This document shows positions 26,555-35,726 of a stretch of DNA of 64,000 nt, piece after piece; the first letter of the stretch is position 1; each line of letters opens with the position of its first letter. The notes beneath the pieces were generated by a model. That model saw only the letters and a program-made list of their open reading frames with translations. It had not been told where the DNA came from and did not search any database. The DNA is from Zhouia amylolytica (lineage in GTDB: Bacteria > Bacteroidota > Bacteroidia > Flavobacteriales > Flavobacteriaceae): positions 248,001 through 312,000 of the forward strand of contig NZ_FPAG01000007.1 of NCBI RefSeq assembly GCF_900116365.1, in the 5' to 3' direction. Position numbers and translations under genes: made by a program.

Positions 26555-27856
26555 TTATTTCTTGTCGCGTTCAATTTGCCTGCTTATCTTTTTAATTGCT
26601 GATTCAATAGACTTTTCCGGTTCAATTACATTGTACTTACCCCAAAAATCAGGATCTAGAAAACCTTCGGCTTCATCTGGAATAATCGCGGTTCTCTTTA
26701 AACGTTCCTTTCCTTTCGGACGCTCATAGTCTTTATCACTTTCCCAGTTGGTAATGGCCATTTCACTTTGTAAAGTAAAGACTGAATTAAATAACTTTCT
26801 TTTCCAATTAATTTTAAATTCTAACTGTACATTACTATGACCGTAATACCACTTACCATTATTCTGTCTGTAATCAACCCTGTAAACTGCCTCGGTTGGA
26901 TAAACTTTAGCATTTTTGGGTTTCTTTCTTACCAGCAAATCTGATGCCACTTTTCTATTCTCAACATTTAAATTATAAACACCAGTTACGAGTGCATAGG
27001 TCTCAGCATCTATATATAACCTGCCATAGTACAAAGGAGTAACCACATTTGGCTTTTGTTTGAAGCGCACCACATACACTAATTTTTCGTTTATACGTGT
27101 AGATTTATCCATTTCAAAATCGTAGTAATTCATAAATAAATCAGAGAAAACGTATTCAGGATACTTCATTAAATCAACATGAAGTGTATTATAAGGACCT
27201 CCTTCCAGTTTAAGTGTTAGGGTGTCTAACCGCTCATAATCTGTTTTCTTTCTGGCTTTATATAAACTCACTATATCATCCCTGTTTGATGTATACGGGG
27301 TTTTATGAATTTTAATTACGGCCTCTGCCAAAGAAACATTTCTTCTTCGCTTTTTAATTGTTTCCCTGTAAAAAGCAGTCATTAAGGTCGGATAATCTAT
27401 ATAGTTTTTAGCCTTATTGGACAACATCTTCTCTACCAGCATTCCTGGATTATCTGCTTCGCCAACCATTACCTCAGGAAGTTCAGTAACCAACATCGTA
27501 AGGGCTATAATATTTTCTTCCCCGTTGAGTTCGCTTAATCTGATCCAGCGTTCCTGGTATCCAAGAAAGGTTACTATAATCTGTTGTTCATCTATAGACT
27601 TTGGAATCTTCAACACAAATTGCCCCTCGCTATTGGTGACCGTGCTGATATTGGTATTAGCCACATTAAGGGAAGCAAAAACCAAAGGTTCGTCTGTTTC
27701 AATGTCAACAACAGTACCTTTGTATTCCTGGTAAGACAAGGTATCCTGAACTATTGGCTCATAATTAAAGGTTTTAGCCTGCACTTGATATTGAAGCACA
27801 AAACAGCAGCTAAATACAACTATTTTTATAAAAAGATTTTTGGTAAAGCGTATCAT
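26555..27856 (-). CDS. Carboxypeptidase-regulatory-like domain protein, secreted or outer membrane
   Basis: 433 residues. The signal peptide runs to about residue 28 (VQAK). A carboxypeptidase-regulatory-like beta-sandwich (about 42-125: YKGTVVDIETDEPLVFASLNVANTNISTVTNSEGQFVLKIP) follows. The rest (about 130-433) is a long beta-rich domain with many Tyr/Arg (YRETIKKRRRNVSLAEAVIKIHKTPY, YYGRLYIDAETYALVTGVYNLNV), like the DUF5686-type family but shorter. Role unknown; the domain pair is typical of surface proteins of Bacteroidota. Confidence 0.78.
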   Translation of the reverse strand: MIRFTKNLFIKIVVFSCCFVLQYQVQAKTFNYEPIVQDTLSYQEYKGTVVDIETDEPLVFASLNVANTNISTVTNSEGQFVLKIPKSIDEQQIIVTFLGYQERWIRLSELNGEENIIALTMLVTELPEVMVGEADNPGMLVEKMLSNKAKNYIDYPTLMTAFYRETIKKRRRNVSLAEAVIKIHKTPYTSNRDDIVSLYKARKKTDYERLDTLTLKLEGGPYNTLHVDLMKYPEYVFSDLFMNYYDFEMDKSTRINEKLVYVVRFKQKPNVVTPLYYGRLYIDAETYALVTGVYNLNVENRKVASDLLVRKKPKNAKVYPTEAVYRVDYRQNNGKWYYGHSNVQLEFKINWKRKLFNSVFTLQSEMAITNWESDKDYERPKGKERLKRTAIIPDEAEGFLDPDFWGKYNVIEPEKSIESAIKKISRQIERDKK

Positions 27857-27924
27857 TACTATAAACGTTAAAATATTCCTTATATAAAGTTAGTATATTT
27901 TAACCAATATAGCCTATTTCTTGA

Positions 27925-28080
27925 GATGGTAGGCAAAAAATATATGTCGACAATGAAATTTTGACCAACGAAAAAACGCTGGACAAATATGAAATAAAAG
28001 CCAATGTTGAGAAACGATCGTTAAATAAATTCTATTGCAGTGATATCATTCTCGAGGAGTATACCATTAATTCCTTCTAA
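27925..28080 (+). pseudogene. Possible gene remnant, 51 codons without start
   Basis: An open stretch after a TGA, ending at TAA, with no ATG. Its composition is protein-like (KIYVDNEILTNEKTLDKYEI, then KRSLNKFYCSDIILEEYTI), rich in Lys/Glu/Tyr/Ile as in neighbouring genes. Only a TTG within it could start translation. It may be the 3' end of a lost gene. Family not recognised. Confidence 0.3.
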
Positions 28081-28355
28081 AAAATCAGCATACTCAACAC
28101 CATAAATTTGATATAGCATAGTAGATACATTAAGGGGTTAAACAATTATTTACTGCCTGGTTTATCAATCATTAATAATTTAATAATGCATAATTAAACA
28201 TTTTTTCACATTTATAAAAGCTTTTTATCTAAAAATCAGCATTTTAACCTTAAAAAACATCTGATTATCGAGTAAAGTTCGGATGTTACATAATTGGTTG
28301 TATGAAAACTAAAACAATTCAATACTATTTGTAGGAATTCCGAACGATTTTTATT

Positions 28356-28363
28356 TAATTTTG
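28356..28363 (+). promoter_or_regulatory. Promoter -7 box for the MscS channel gene
   Basis: TAATTTTG matches TAnnTTTG, 21 bp before the ATG at 28385. A TTTG (28328-28331) lies 24 nt further upstream. Confidence 0.45.
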
Positions 28364-28384
28364 TTCACTCAAAAACAGACTCGT

Positions 28385-29641
28385 ATGAAGGAATATTTTA
28401 GATGGTTTTATCAATTTTTAAAAGATCATGGTACGGCAGATGAGACTGCACTCTATTTGAACCTTGCTTTTAACTTAGTCGTAATAACCATTGTATTACT
28501 TGCTATTGATTATGCCTTAAAATATTTCATCATTGGTTTATTCAAAAAGTTTTCGGATAAGACCAAAACCTCTTATGATGATTACCTGGTAAAAAGTAAT
28601 TTTCCCAAGTATATTGCCCATTTAGTTCCGTTTATAATCATCCGGAATATCATACCTGTAGCCATACAAGATTTTCCACATTGGGAAGAAAACCTTATAA
28701 AGGCTACCGATGTCTATTTAATTATTCTTATTGTCTGGATCTTCAGGAGCCTGGTAAAAACCACAAAGAACTATTTATCACAAATAGAGAATTTTAAAGA
28801 TAAGCCCCTTGAAAGTTATGCCCAGATCGTTGTACTTTTTATATGGTTTATCGGGTTTATATTTATTTTTTCAGAATTAGCTGATAAAAGTGTAATCGAG
28901 TTTCTTGCTGCATTGGGAGCAGCCTCAGCGGTCTTATTACTGGTCTTCAGAGATACCATTCTCGGTTTCGTTTCAAGTATTCAGGTTTCGGTGAATGATA
29001 TGGTACGAATCGGTGACTGGATTACCCAGGAAAAATACGGTGCCGATGGGAATGTAACCGAAATAAGTCTGACAACGGTTAAAGTGCAGAACTTTGATAA
29101 CACCATAACAACCATTCCGACGTACGCCCTTATTTCAGATTCTTTTAAAAACTGGAGAGGGATGCAAAACAGCGGTGGTCGAAGAATAAAAAGAGCTCTT
29201 TACATCAAACAAAACAGTGTTAAATTCCTTAGTGTGGAAGATCTGGATCGCTATGCTAAAATTCAGATGGTTACCCAATACATAGAACACCGTCAGAAAG
29301 ATATTGATAAATACAATCAAGAAAACAATTTCGACAAGTCACTTATTGTGAACGGTCGTAATCAAACTAATTTAGGCATATTTAGAAAGTATTGTGATAC
29401 GTATCTGAACAATCACCCGGCAGTAAATAAAGACATGATGATTATGACACGTCATCTAGCGCCGTCTCCTCAAGGAGTACCCCTGGAAATTTATGCGTTT
29501 TCAAGTGATAAACGCTGGATTAACTATGAACACATCATGGCCGATATCTTTGAGCACCTTATAGCTGCAGCAAAATACTTTGACCTTGAACTCTATGAAA
29601 CTCCTTCGGGTGAAGACCTAAAAACGTTGAAGGAAAAGTAA
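28385..29641 (+). CDS. MscS-family mechanosensitive ion channel
   Basis: 418 residues from the ATG at 28385; the frame extends 8 codons upstream to a TTG, but that is inside the promoter box. Four or so transmembrane helices come first (about 20-180). Then comes the pore helix FLAALGAASAVLLLVFRDTILGFVSSIQVSVNDMVRIGDWI (about 180-220), the MscS hallmark with the Gly/Ala-packed TM3 and beta domain. A cytoplasmic C-terminal domain with PTYALISDSFKNWRGMQNSGGRRIKR follows. It should open under hypo-osmotic stress. Confidence 0.93.
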   Translation: MKEYFRWFYQFLKDHGTADETALYLNLAFNLVVITIVLLAIDYALKYFIIGLFKKFSDKTKTSYDDYLVKSNFPKYIAHLVPFIIIRNIIPVAIQDFPHWEENLIKATDVYLIILIVWIFRSLVKTTKNYLSQIENFKDKPLESYAQIVVLFIWFIGFIFIFSELADKSVIEFLAALGAASAVLLLVFRDTILGFVSSIQVSVNDMVRIGDWITQEKYGADGNVTEISLTTVKVQNFDNTITTIPTYALISDSFKNWRGMQNSGGRRIKRALYIKQNSVKFLSVEDLDRYAKIQMVTQYIEHRQKDIDKYNQENNFDKSLIVNGRNQTNLGIFRKYCDTYLNNHPAVNKDMMIMTRHLAPSPQGVPLEIYAFSSDKRWINYEHIMADIFEHLIAAAKYFDLELYETPSGEDLKTLKEK

Positions 29642-29743
29642 AATCTACGAGAATAATTCCTGGAGGTTTTTTAAGCGTAACAATGATTTCGTTGCTTATG
29701 GAAACATATCAGGACAACTAGTACCGATGGATTATCCGACAAT

Positions 29744-30136
29744 TTATTTGTCCTTTAATCGGTCTTTTACATATTCTATCTGCGTCTTACCATGGGCTAC
29801 AGGTTTCCCTTCCTCGTTGAGGTTTACCATTATGATTTTATCGATACTAATGATAGATTCACGTGTCATTTTGTTGCGCACCTCGCAGCGTAAGATTAAA
29901 GAAGAATTTCCAAATTCAATAGGTTCTATTCCTATTTCTATGATTTCTCCTTCTCTGGCAGAGCTCTTAAAATTAATATCAGACATGTATTTGGTTACCA
30001 CACGCTGATTTTCTAATTGTATGATGGCATATAGAGCAGCTTCCTCATCAATCCATTCCAATAAACGACCACCAAAAAGTGTTCCGTTAGGGTTTAAGTC
30101 TTCGGGTTTAATCCATTTTCTCGTGTGAAATCTCAT
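29744..30136 (-). CDS. Acyl-CoA thioesterase, hotdog fold (YciA/BACH-like)
   Basis: 130 residues, single hotdog domain. The family motif HTRKWIKPEDLNPNGTLFGGRLLEWIDEEAALYA includes the catalytic Asn/Asp region (NPNGTLFGG...D). VTKYMSDINFKSSAREGEIIEIG is the central strand region. It hydrolyses acyl-CoA to free acid and CoA; chain-length preference is not readable. A -7 box TAACTTTG lies 14 bp upstream. Confidence 0.9.
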   Translation of the reverse strand: MRFHTRKWIKPEDLNPNGTLFGGRLLEWIDEEAALYAIIQLENQRVVTKYMSDINFKSSAREGEIIEIGIEPIEFGNSSLILRCEVRNKMTRESIISIDKIIMVNLNEEGKPVAHGKTQIEYVKDRLKDK

Positions 30137-30150
30137 AACTTATTTTTATC

Positions 30151-30158
30151 CAAAGTTA
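30151..30158 (-). promoter_or_regulatory. Promoter -7 box for the thioesterase gene
   Basis: The minus strand reads TAACTTTG, matching TAnnTTTG. No -33 box seen. Confidence 0.4.
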
Positions 30159-30221
30159 GGACACATATCGCTCATATTACAGTGATTAGGATCATTATTT
30201 TCGAATTGTTAATCAGATTTA

Positions 30222-31112
30222 TCAATTAGAAAATAGATGCAAGGCTTCATTGGGAATTTTAAGATTTGAACCGGGTTGTTTATTCAACTTTTCAATAAAA
30301 TAAGAGGATAATAAAGGTGATTCTTTTTCTAAATTTTGATGCACGAAGAAATGTATTTTACCTAACCCCTGCTCTTTCCATTCTTCTAAACGTGCTGCCC
30401 AATCGTCTAACCTCCCGTAATCAGAAGCATGATTAGCACCAACATAGCGTACGAAAGCTTCATTATTGGTTAAACGCATGTGCATTAAGTCTCGTCTGCC
30501 GGCAGTATCAACTATAATATTAGCAATATTGTTTTCCTCCAGTAAATAATACAATTCATTGGCCACCTTTTCGTCATTGAACCAATCAGTATGTCTGAAT
30601 TCGATTGCTAAAGGCAACTCCCGGGGCCACAAGCCTACAAACCTGACTACTCTGTCAAAATTCTTTGGTGCAAAATTATTATGCATTTGTAAAAATACAG
30701 TCCCTAACTTTTCCTTAAGATGCACAACCCCATCGAGATACTCCTCTAATGCCTGTTCGACATTTATGAGTCTTTTATAATGGCTTATTGTTTGATTCAC
30801 TTTAGGGAAAAACTTAAAGTGTTCCGGAGTTCTGTCGTACCAGGATTTAAATTGCGAGGCCGGAAAGTTTCTGTAAAAAGTAGCATTTAACTCTATACTG
30901 TTGAATTGAGAACTATAATAAGATAATTCATCCTTGATTCCTCTTGGATAAAATCCTTTTAGATCGGCTCTATTCCATTTCGCGCATCCAACCGCAAGCT
31001 TTGCTGTTATTTTTTGATCTTTATTTTTTGCTAAAACACCAGCAGTTCCAAAATGGTCTGCCGGCATTGTAAAATCTATATACTCAGGCTTATCTACCTT
31101 ACCAAACTTCAT
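30222..31112 (-). CDS. DUF72 family protein (YecE-like TIM barrel)
   Basis: 296 residues. Family features: VGCAKWNRADLKGFYP (the GxxxW start), YYSSQFNSIELNATFYRNFP, WYDRTPEHFKFFPKVNQTISH, LGTVFLQMHNNFAPK, LPLAIEFRHTDWFND and HFFVHQN near the end. DUF72 proteins form TIM barrels of unknown activity. It lies 11 bp downstream of the aldehyde dehydrogenase gene on the same strand, so the two are probably co-transcribed. Confidence 0.92.
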   Translation of the reverse strand: MKFGKVDKPEYIDFTMPADHFGTAGVLAKNKDQKITAKLAVGCAKWNRADLKGFYPRGIKDELSYYSSQFNSIELNATFYRNFPASQFKSWYDRTPEHFKFFPKVNQTISHYKRLINVEQALEEYLDGVVHLKEKLGTVFLQMHNNFAPKNFDRVVRFVGLWPRELPLAIEFRHTDWFNDEKVANELYYLLEENNIANIIVDTAGRRDLMHMRLTNNEAFVRYVGANHASDYGRLDDWAARLEEWKEQGLGKIHFFVHQNLEKESPLLSSYFIEKLNKQPGSNLKIPNEALHLFSN

Positions 31113-31123
31113 TTATTATTCTA

Positions 31124-32479
31124 TTATTTATTGATAAATACCGTTTTAACATTTACAAACTCTTTAATACCATGATGACTTAATTCACGGCCAAAGCCAG
31201 AAGTTTTAACACCACCAAAAGGTAATCTGGGATCTGATTTTACCAACTCATTAATAAACACCGCACCCTCATCAAATCGATGCACCAATGCTTCTGCATT
31301 AGTTATATCAGAAGTAAATAAAGTTACTCCTAATCCAAACTTCGAATTATTAGACAGTTCAACAGCCTCTTCTATAGTGTCAAAAGTAACCACGGCAACC
31401 AGTGGTCCGAAGGTTTCCTCACTGAATACAGGCATATCTTCTTTCACATCGGTTACAACCGTGGGTTCAAAATAGGCACCGCATCTTTTACCTCCAATGA
31501 GCACCTTAGCCCCTTTATCTACTGAAGCTTTTAGTTGTTTTTCCAATTCAATAGCCAGATCCTCCCTGGCGAGTGTTCCTATATAAGTATCTTCATCTAA
31601 AGGGTTTCCGGATTTTAATGTTTCGACTTTCTTCAAAAACTTATTCAAAAATTCTTCTGCAATATCCTTCTGAAGTAAAAATCGTTTGGCTGCAATACAA
31701 CTTTGACCTGTATTTTGATATCGTGCATTAATTCCTGTTTCAACAGCTTTATCTATATCGGCGTCATGAAGTACAATGAAAGCGTTGCTCCCTCCGAGCT
31801 CAAGCACAGATTTTTTTATTTTTTTAGCAGCCGTAGACGCAACAGCGCTTCCTGCCGGTTTACTTCCGGTTAAAGTAACCGCCTTTATACGTTCATCTTC
31901 AATGATAGCTGCAACACTATTACTACTGATGATTAAATTTTGAAAAACACCCTTTGGAAATCCGGCTTCAGTAAAACACGCTTCAATATTTCCGGCACTC
32001 ATCATCACATTACTGGCATGCTTCAACAACCCCACATTACCAGCCATTATAGCCGGTGCGGCAAAGCGAAATACCTGCCAAAATGGATAATTCCAAGGCA
32101 TAACTGCCAATAGTACGCCTAAAGGCTCATGTTTAACATAACTTTTATCCGCATCTGTTGAAATCAGCTCATCTCTAAGAAAATCAGCTCCGTTCTCAGC
32201 ATAGTAGTTACATACCCATGCACATTTTTCAATTTCAGCAATAGCTTGTTTAATCGGCTTTCCAACTTCCAGTGCCATGATTTTACCGTACGCCTCCTTC
32301 TGTTCAATTAATACGTCAGCCAAAGAATGTAAGAGTCCGGAACGCTCGTCAAAGGTTGTTTGTTTCCAATATTCGAAGGCGTCCTGAGCCAGGGCTATTT
32401 TAGCTGCTATATCAGCTTCAGAAAGTTCTTCAAATTCTTTGATTAGCTGATTATTATATGGGTTAATAGATTGTATCAT
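31124..32479 (-). CDS. NAD(P)-dependent aldehyde dehydrogenase, succinate-semialdehyde type
   Basis: 451 residues, a little shorter than GabD and near E. coli Sad. The catalytic Cys261 is in NTGQSCIAAKR, the general-base Glu227 in LELGGSN, and the cofactor-loop GSKPAG near 205. The substrate-binding and oligomerisation end (DPRLPFGGVKTSGFGRELSHHGIKEFVN) is normal. It oxidises an aldehyde, probably succinate semialdehyde, to the acid. No aminotransferase lies alongside, so the physiological substrate is an inference from family resemblance. Confidence 0.9.
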   Translation of the reverse strand: MIQSINPYNNQLIKEFEELSEADIAAKIALAQDAFEYWKQTTFDERSGLLHSLADVLIEQKEAYGKIMALEVGKPIKQAIAEIEKCAWVCNYYAENGADFLRDELISTDADKSYVKHEPLGVLLAVMPWNYPFWQVFRFAAPAIMAGNVGLLKHASNVMMSAGNIEACFTEAGFPKGVFQNLIISSNSVAAIIEDERIKAVTLTGSKPAGSAVASTAAKKIKKSVLELGGSNAFIVLHDADIDKAVETGINARYQNTGQSCIAAKRFLLQKDIAEEFLNKFLKKVETLKSGNPLDEDTYIGTLAREDLAIELEKQLKASVDKGAKVLIGGKRCGAYFEPTVVTDVKEDMPVFSEETFGPLVAVVTFDTIEEAVELSNNSKFGLGVTLFTSDITNAEALVHRFDEGAVFINELVKSDPRLPFGGVKTSGFGRELSHHGIKEFVNVKTVFINK

Positions 32480-32632
32480 TTTATCTTGCCTTTATGTCAC
32501 TAAGTTATAAAGAATTCAACACTCTATACAAACACAATTATAGTTAATTGTTTATAAGATGGTTAATAAATAAGAGCCAAACACTTTACTGGCGCCTTTA
32601 GAATTTATAACTTTAAAAAAACTACTATTATT

Positions 32633-33040
32633 ATGGACACCCGTACGAAGGACTTACTCAGTGTTCGTCCAGAAATTCCATCAGCATTAGTTTACGATTC
32701 AACAAGCAAAGATGAGCGTTTTCAGAATGCAACCCTGCGCCCTATTATTAAGCTTCAGAATGACTTACTTATCGAGGCTTTTAAAAATTATGCGAATAAG
32801 CACAAAGGTGTTTTCTTCGGTCTGGTTCTTGAAAGAAAGCTAAGATATATTGAAAATGCCATTCAAAAGGATATAAAATTTCGGAATTCCCTTAAAGGTA
32901 TGATTATTGGTCAATTTACCGTAGAGGAGTACCAATGTTATATCGAGAACTCCTCTGCCTTAAATAAACGTATGATGAATATGGTGGTCGAAAGATTAAA
33001 AGACAACGTACAGCTTATGGACAATACCGCTGTGGCATAA
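32633..33040 (+). CDS. Conserved hypothetical protein of flavobacteria
   Basis: 135 residues, soluble and largely helical. The start MDTRTKDLLSVRPEI and the core TLRPIIKLQNDLLIEAFKNYANKHKGVFF look like a flavobacterial family that some databases name glyoxalase, but no glyoxalase motif (metal-binding His/Glu pattern) is visible here. Convergent with the DUF2461 gene, with only 5 bp between the stops. Function not recognised. Confidence 0.75.
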   Translation: MDTRTKDLLSVRPEIPSALVYDSTSKDERFQNATLRPIIKLQNDLLIEAFKNYANKHKGVFFGLVLERKLRYIENAIQKDIKFRNSLKGMIIGQFTVEEYQCYIENSSALNKRMMNMVVERLKDNVQLMDNTAVA

Positions 33041-33045
33041 TCTCA

Positions 33046-33717
33046 TTAATCGATCAAAGAAACTCCGTTTAAATCAGTGGTTAAGATTTCGCTCATATAA
33101 TCAAAATATGGGCGAATTTTTTTAAAAACTTCATTTACCTCATTCATAAAGCCCTGAGACAACACCTCTTTATCATTAAATTCTTTAATTACAATAAATT
33201 GCTTTTTTCGAATGAGATCTATTGCTGGATGGTCTTTGTCAAAACCCTTCGGAGCAGTTTTCAACTCATCTCCTTTTAGCATACCAAAGGTGTCCTTGAA
33301 ATCTTTTGAATTAATTAGGGCTCTTATTTCAGAATCATCAAGTTCAAATTCTTTTCTGATGCGCAATAGGTCGGCTTTTTCAGGTGCCCAAAAACCACAT
33401 GCCAAAAAGCTGTTCCCTGGTTCAATCTGTAAATAGTATCCCCCTCTAAGCCTGGGTTTAACGCGATGAAAACTTGCAGAAAAATGTGTTTTGTAGGGCG
33501 TCTTGTCTTTAGAAAACCTAACATCTCTATAAATTCTGAACATCTTCATTTTATCTACCTCATCATGCGTTTTGAGAAGGTCAAGTAAGACCTCAAAGAA
33601 ATTTTTAGCATTCTTTTCTTCCTTTTTGAATTCTTTTTTATGAGTTTCAAACCAGTCGCGATTGTTATTCGCTTTCAATTCCCTTAACGCTTCAAATACT
33701 TCCTTTTGTAGTTGCAT
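33046..33717 (-). CDS. DUF2461 domain-containing protein
   Basis: 223 residues, the full family length. It starts EVFEALRELKANNNRDWFETHKKEF, the characteristic N-terminal block, followed by FRIYRDVRFSKDKTPYKTHFSASF and GGYYLQIEPGNSFLACGFW. The family is widespread and of unknown function. Soluble, no signal. Convergent with the preceding small gene. Confidence 0.92.
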   Translation of the reverse strand: MQLQKEVFEALRELKANNNRDWFETHKKEFKKEEKNAKNFFEVLLDLLKTHDEVDKMKMFRIYRDVRFSKDKTPYKTHFSASFHRVKPRLRGGYYLQIEPGNSFLACGFWAPEKADLLRIRKEFELDDSEIRALINSKDFKDTFGMLKGDELKTAPKGFDKDHPAIDLIRKKQFIVIKEFNDKEVLSQGFMNEVNEVFKKIRPYFDYMSEILTTDLNGVSLID

Positions 33718-33775
33718 AATTTATAAACTATTCTTAAAAGCCTACTAAATCTATAGACTTAACCATTTTTTATCA

Positions 33776-33820
33776 TAATTTTGAAGCTTCTCCAGTCATA
33801 TTGTTTAATTTTGAAGCTTC
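33776..33820 (+). promoter_or_regulatory. Duplicated promoter-like element before cysE
   Basis: The 14-mer AATTTTGAAGCTTC occurs twice exactly 30 bp apart (33777-33790, 33807-33820). Each copy contains TAATTTTG (33776-33783 and 33806-33813), a perfect -7 box, joined to the palindrome GAAGCTTC. The first copy's TTG (33781-33783) could serve as -33 for the second (22 nt). A 127-nt leader follows to the cysE start. Confidence 0.45.
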
Positions 33821-33947
33821 GTAAACTAAACTACAAATAAGTATTGAGGTTTCCATGCTGAAATTTCCTTATATACTGTTAATTTTATAGTATAGATACG
33901 ACTGAATACGAGATCATATCAATTACATAACGGGTAAATCGTTAGCC

Positions 33948-34739
33948 ATGAAGAATGAAACCATTTTAAACGCCATTCAAAAGCACAAAAAGCTTCCGAA
34001 TGTAAAATTTCGTCTGAAAGAAAAAACAGAATCCTTTACGGATACATTATTCTATACCTTATTTGATGTAGAGACTTCTGTTGAAAAACATATCAATAGC
34101 CTTGAAAAGGATTTCGAAGAATTAGTTGATCTGGCTTGTTGGGAACAACACAAGCCTTGTGCTAAAGTTTGGGAGAGTTATTTAAACAAACTTCCTGAAA
34201 TTCTGGAACGTTTGAATCTGGATGCTCATTCAATCTATCAGAACGATCCTGCATCCTCTTCAGTGGAAGAAGTATATCTGTCCTATCCCGGATTTTATGC
34301 GATTGCAATTTATCGTTTGGCTCATGAATTATATTTAAAGGGTTTTCCTTTGGTGCCAAGACTTATGACAGAATACGCACACTCGAAAACAGGCGTTGAT
34401 ATCAACCCGGGAGCCTCTATAGGTGATTCATTTTTCATCGACCACGCCACCGGAGTTGTCATTGGTGAAACGACCATCATTAAGAATAACGTAAAAATAT
34501 ACCAGGGAGTTACGCTGGGAGCTTTAAGCGTGGACAAAAAAATGCAAAACGTAAAAAGACATCCCACTATTGAAGATAATGTGACTATTTATGCAAACGC
34601 TACCATTTTGGGAGGAGAAACTGTGGTTGGAGCTAACACGGTTATTGGGGGTAACGTTTGGCTTACCAAATCAGTTCCTGCAAACTCCTTAGTATCACAT
34701 ACCCCTGAAATAAAAATAAAGACAGTTACCCATGAGTAA
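33948..34739 (+). CDS. cysE: Serine O-acetyltransferase
   Basis: 263 residues. The N-terminal helical domain leads into a left-handed parallel beta-helix. The hexapeptide region has GVDINPGASIGDSFFIDHATGVVIGETTIIKNNVKIYQGVTLGA, with the catalytic Asp-His pair in DHATG. It makes O-acetylserine from serine and acetyl-CoA for cysteine synthesis. Its stop overlaps the cysM start by 8 bp, so the two are translationally coupled. The C-terminus (KIKTVTHE) lacks the usual long CysE tail ending in Ile that binds CysK, fitting a CysM partner. Confidence 0.92.
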   Translation: MKNETILNAIQKHKKLPNVKFRLKEKTESFTDTLFYTLFDVETSVEKHINSLEKDFEELVDLACWEQHKPCAKVWESYLNKLPEILERLNLDAHSIYQNDPASSSVEEVYLSYPGFYAIAIYRLAHELYLKGFPLVPRLMTEYAHSKTGVDINPGASIGDSFFIDHATGVVIGETTIIKNNVKIYQGVTLGALSVDKKMQNVKRHPTIEDNVTIYANATILGGETVVGANTVIGGNVWLTKSVPANSLVSHTPEIKIKTVTHE

Positions 34740-35619
34740 TACCATTCTAGATCAAATTGGCAACACCCCTATGGTCGAAGCCACTTCTATAAATACAAAT
34801 CCTAATGTAAAGCTATTTTTAAAATTAGAAGGCAATAACCCCGGAGGAAGTGTTAAAGACCGGCCTGCCTATAATATGATTAAAAGTGCTTTAGAACGCG
34901 GCGCTATTGATAAAAACACCAAACTTATCGAAGCTACCAGTGGCAACACCGGTATCGCTCTGGCTATGATAGCTGGAATTTACGGCTTAAACATAGAATT
35001 GGTCATGCCGGAAAATGCCACCAAAGAACGGGTGCAAACTATGCGCGCCTATGGAGCCAAAGTTACCTTAACCCCAGTTGATATTGGCATCGAAGGATCC
35101 AGGGATTATGCGGAGGCTAAGGTAGAAAAAGAAGGCTATGTGATGGTCAACCAGTTTGCCAACGACGACAACTGGAAAGCCCATTATAAAACCACCGGTC
35201 CTGAAATATGGCGTGATACTGATGGGAAAGTAACTCATTTTGTCTCTGCTATGGGAACTACGGGTACCATAATGGGTACTTCTACTTATTTAAAAGAACA
35301 AAATCAGCAGATACAGATAGTGGGGGTACAACCCGATGATCATGCAAGCATACCAGGCATTCGTAAATGGCCAGTAGAATACCTTCCTAAAATTTTTAAT
35401 CCGAGTAAGGTTGATCAGGTAATAGAGGTAACAGAAGCCGAAGCAAGAGCTACTACGAAAAGATTAGCCCATGAAGAGGGTATTTTTGCAGGAATGAGCA
35501 GTGGTGGTGCCGTTGCCGCCGCATTAAAACTTATTGAGACCATCGATGAAGGTATTGTGGTAGCCATTATTTGTGACCGTGGCGACCGTTATCTTTCGTC
35601 CGATTTATTTGATAAATAG
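34732..35619 (+). CDS. cysM: Cysteine synthase B (O-acetylserine sulfhydrylase)
   Basis: 295 residues, PLP-dependent. The cofactor lysine K42 is in GNNPGGSVKDRP, the substrate loop is EATSGNTGIALAM, and the phosphate-binding Gly/Thr loop is AMGTTGTIMGT. SSGGAVAAALKL closes the PLP-N1 pocket. The C-terminal SSDLF resembles CysM more than CysK. It uses sulfide (or thiosulfate in CysM) with O-acetylserine to make cysteine. Operon with cysE, ending at a strong bidirectional terminator. Confidence 0.94.
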   Translation: MSNTILDQIGNTPMVEATSINTNPNVKLFLKLEGNNPGGSVKDRPAYNMIKSALERGAIDKNTKLIEATSGNTGIALAMIAGIYGLNIELVMPENATKERVQTMRAYGAKVTLTPVDIGIEGSRDYAEAKVEKEGYVMVNQFANDDNWKAHYKTTGPEIWRDTDGKVTHFVSAMGTTGTIMGTSTYLKEQNQQIQIVGVQPDDHASIPGIRKWPVEYLPKIFNPSKVDQVIEVTEAEARATTKRLAHEEGIFAGMSSGGAVAAALKLIETIDEGIVVAIICDRGDRYLSSDLFDK

Positions 35620-35675
35620 AGTAACATGCTTTATCTGTTTTTTAGGAACTACATATGCTAATTTAAGAGTTAAAC

Positions 35676-35707
35676 AAAAAAGCTCCGGAACATTCCGGAG
35701 CTTTTTT
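35676..35707. terminator. Bidirectional terminator between cysM and the metzincin gene
   Basis: A perfect stem of about 13 bp (35676-35689 with 35694-35707) with an ACAT loop, A-run on one side and T-run on the other. It serves the two convergent genes. Confidence 0.92.
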
Positions 35708-35726
35708 TATGAAGGTACTAATACTA

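Larger units (their letters stand above)
27857..28384. other. Intergenic region with a decayed frame and an inverted repeat
   Basis: 528 bp, AT-rich. It holds the open frame 27925-28080 and an inverted repeat GTTCGGA (28277-28283) / TCCGAAC (28339-28345) flanking a ten-codon frame, and the -7 box of the MscS gene. No RNA gene seen. Confidence 0.5.
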
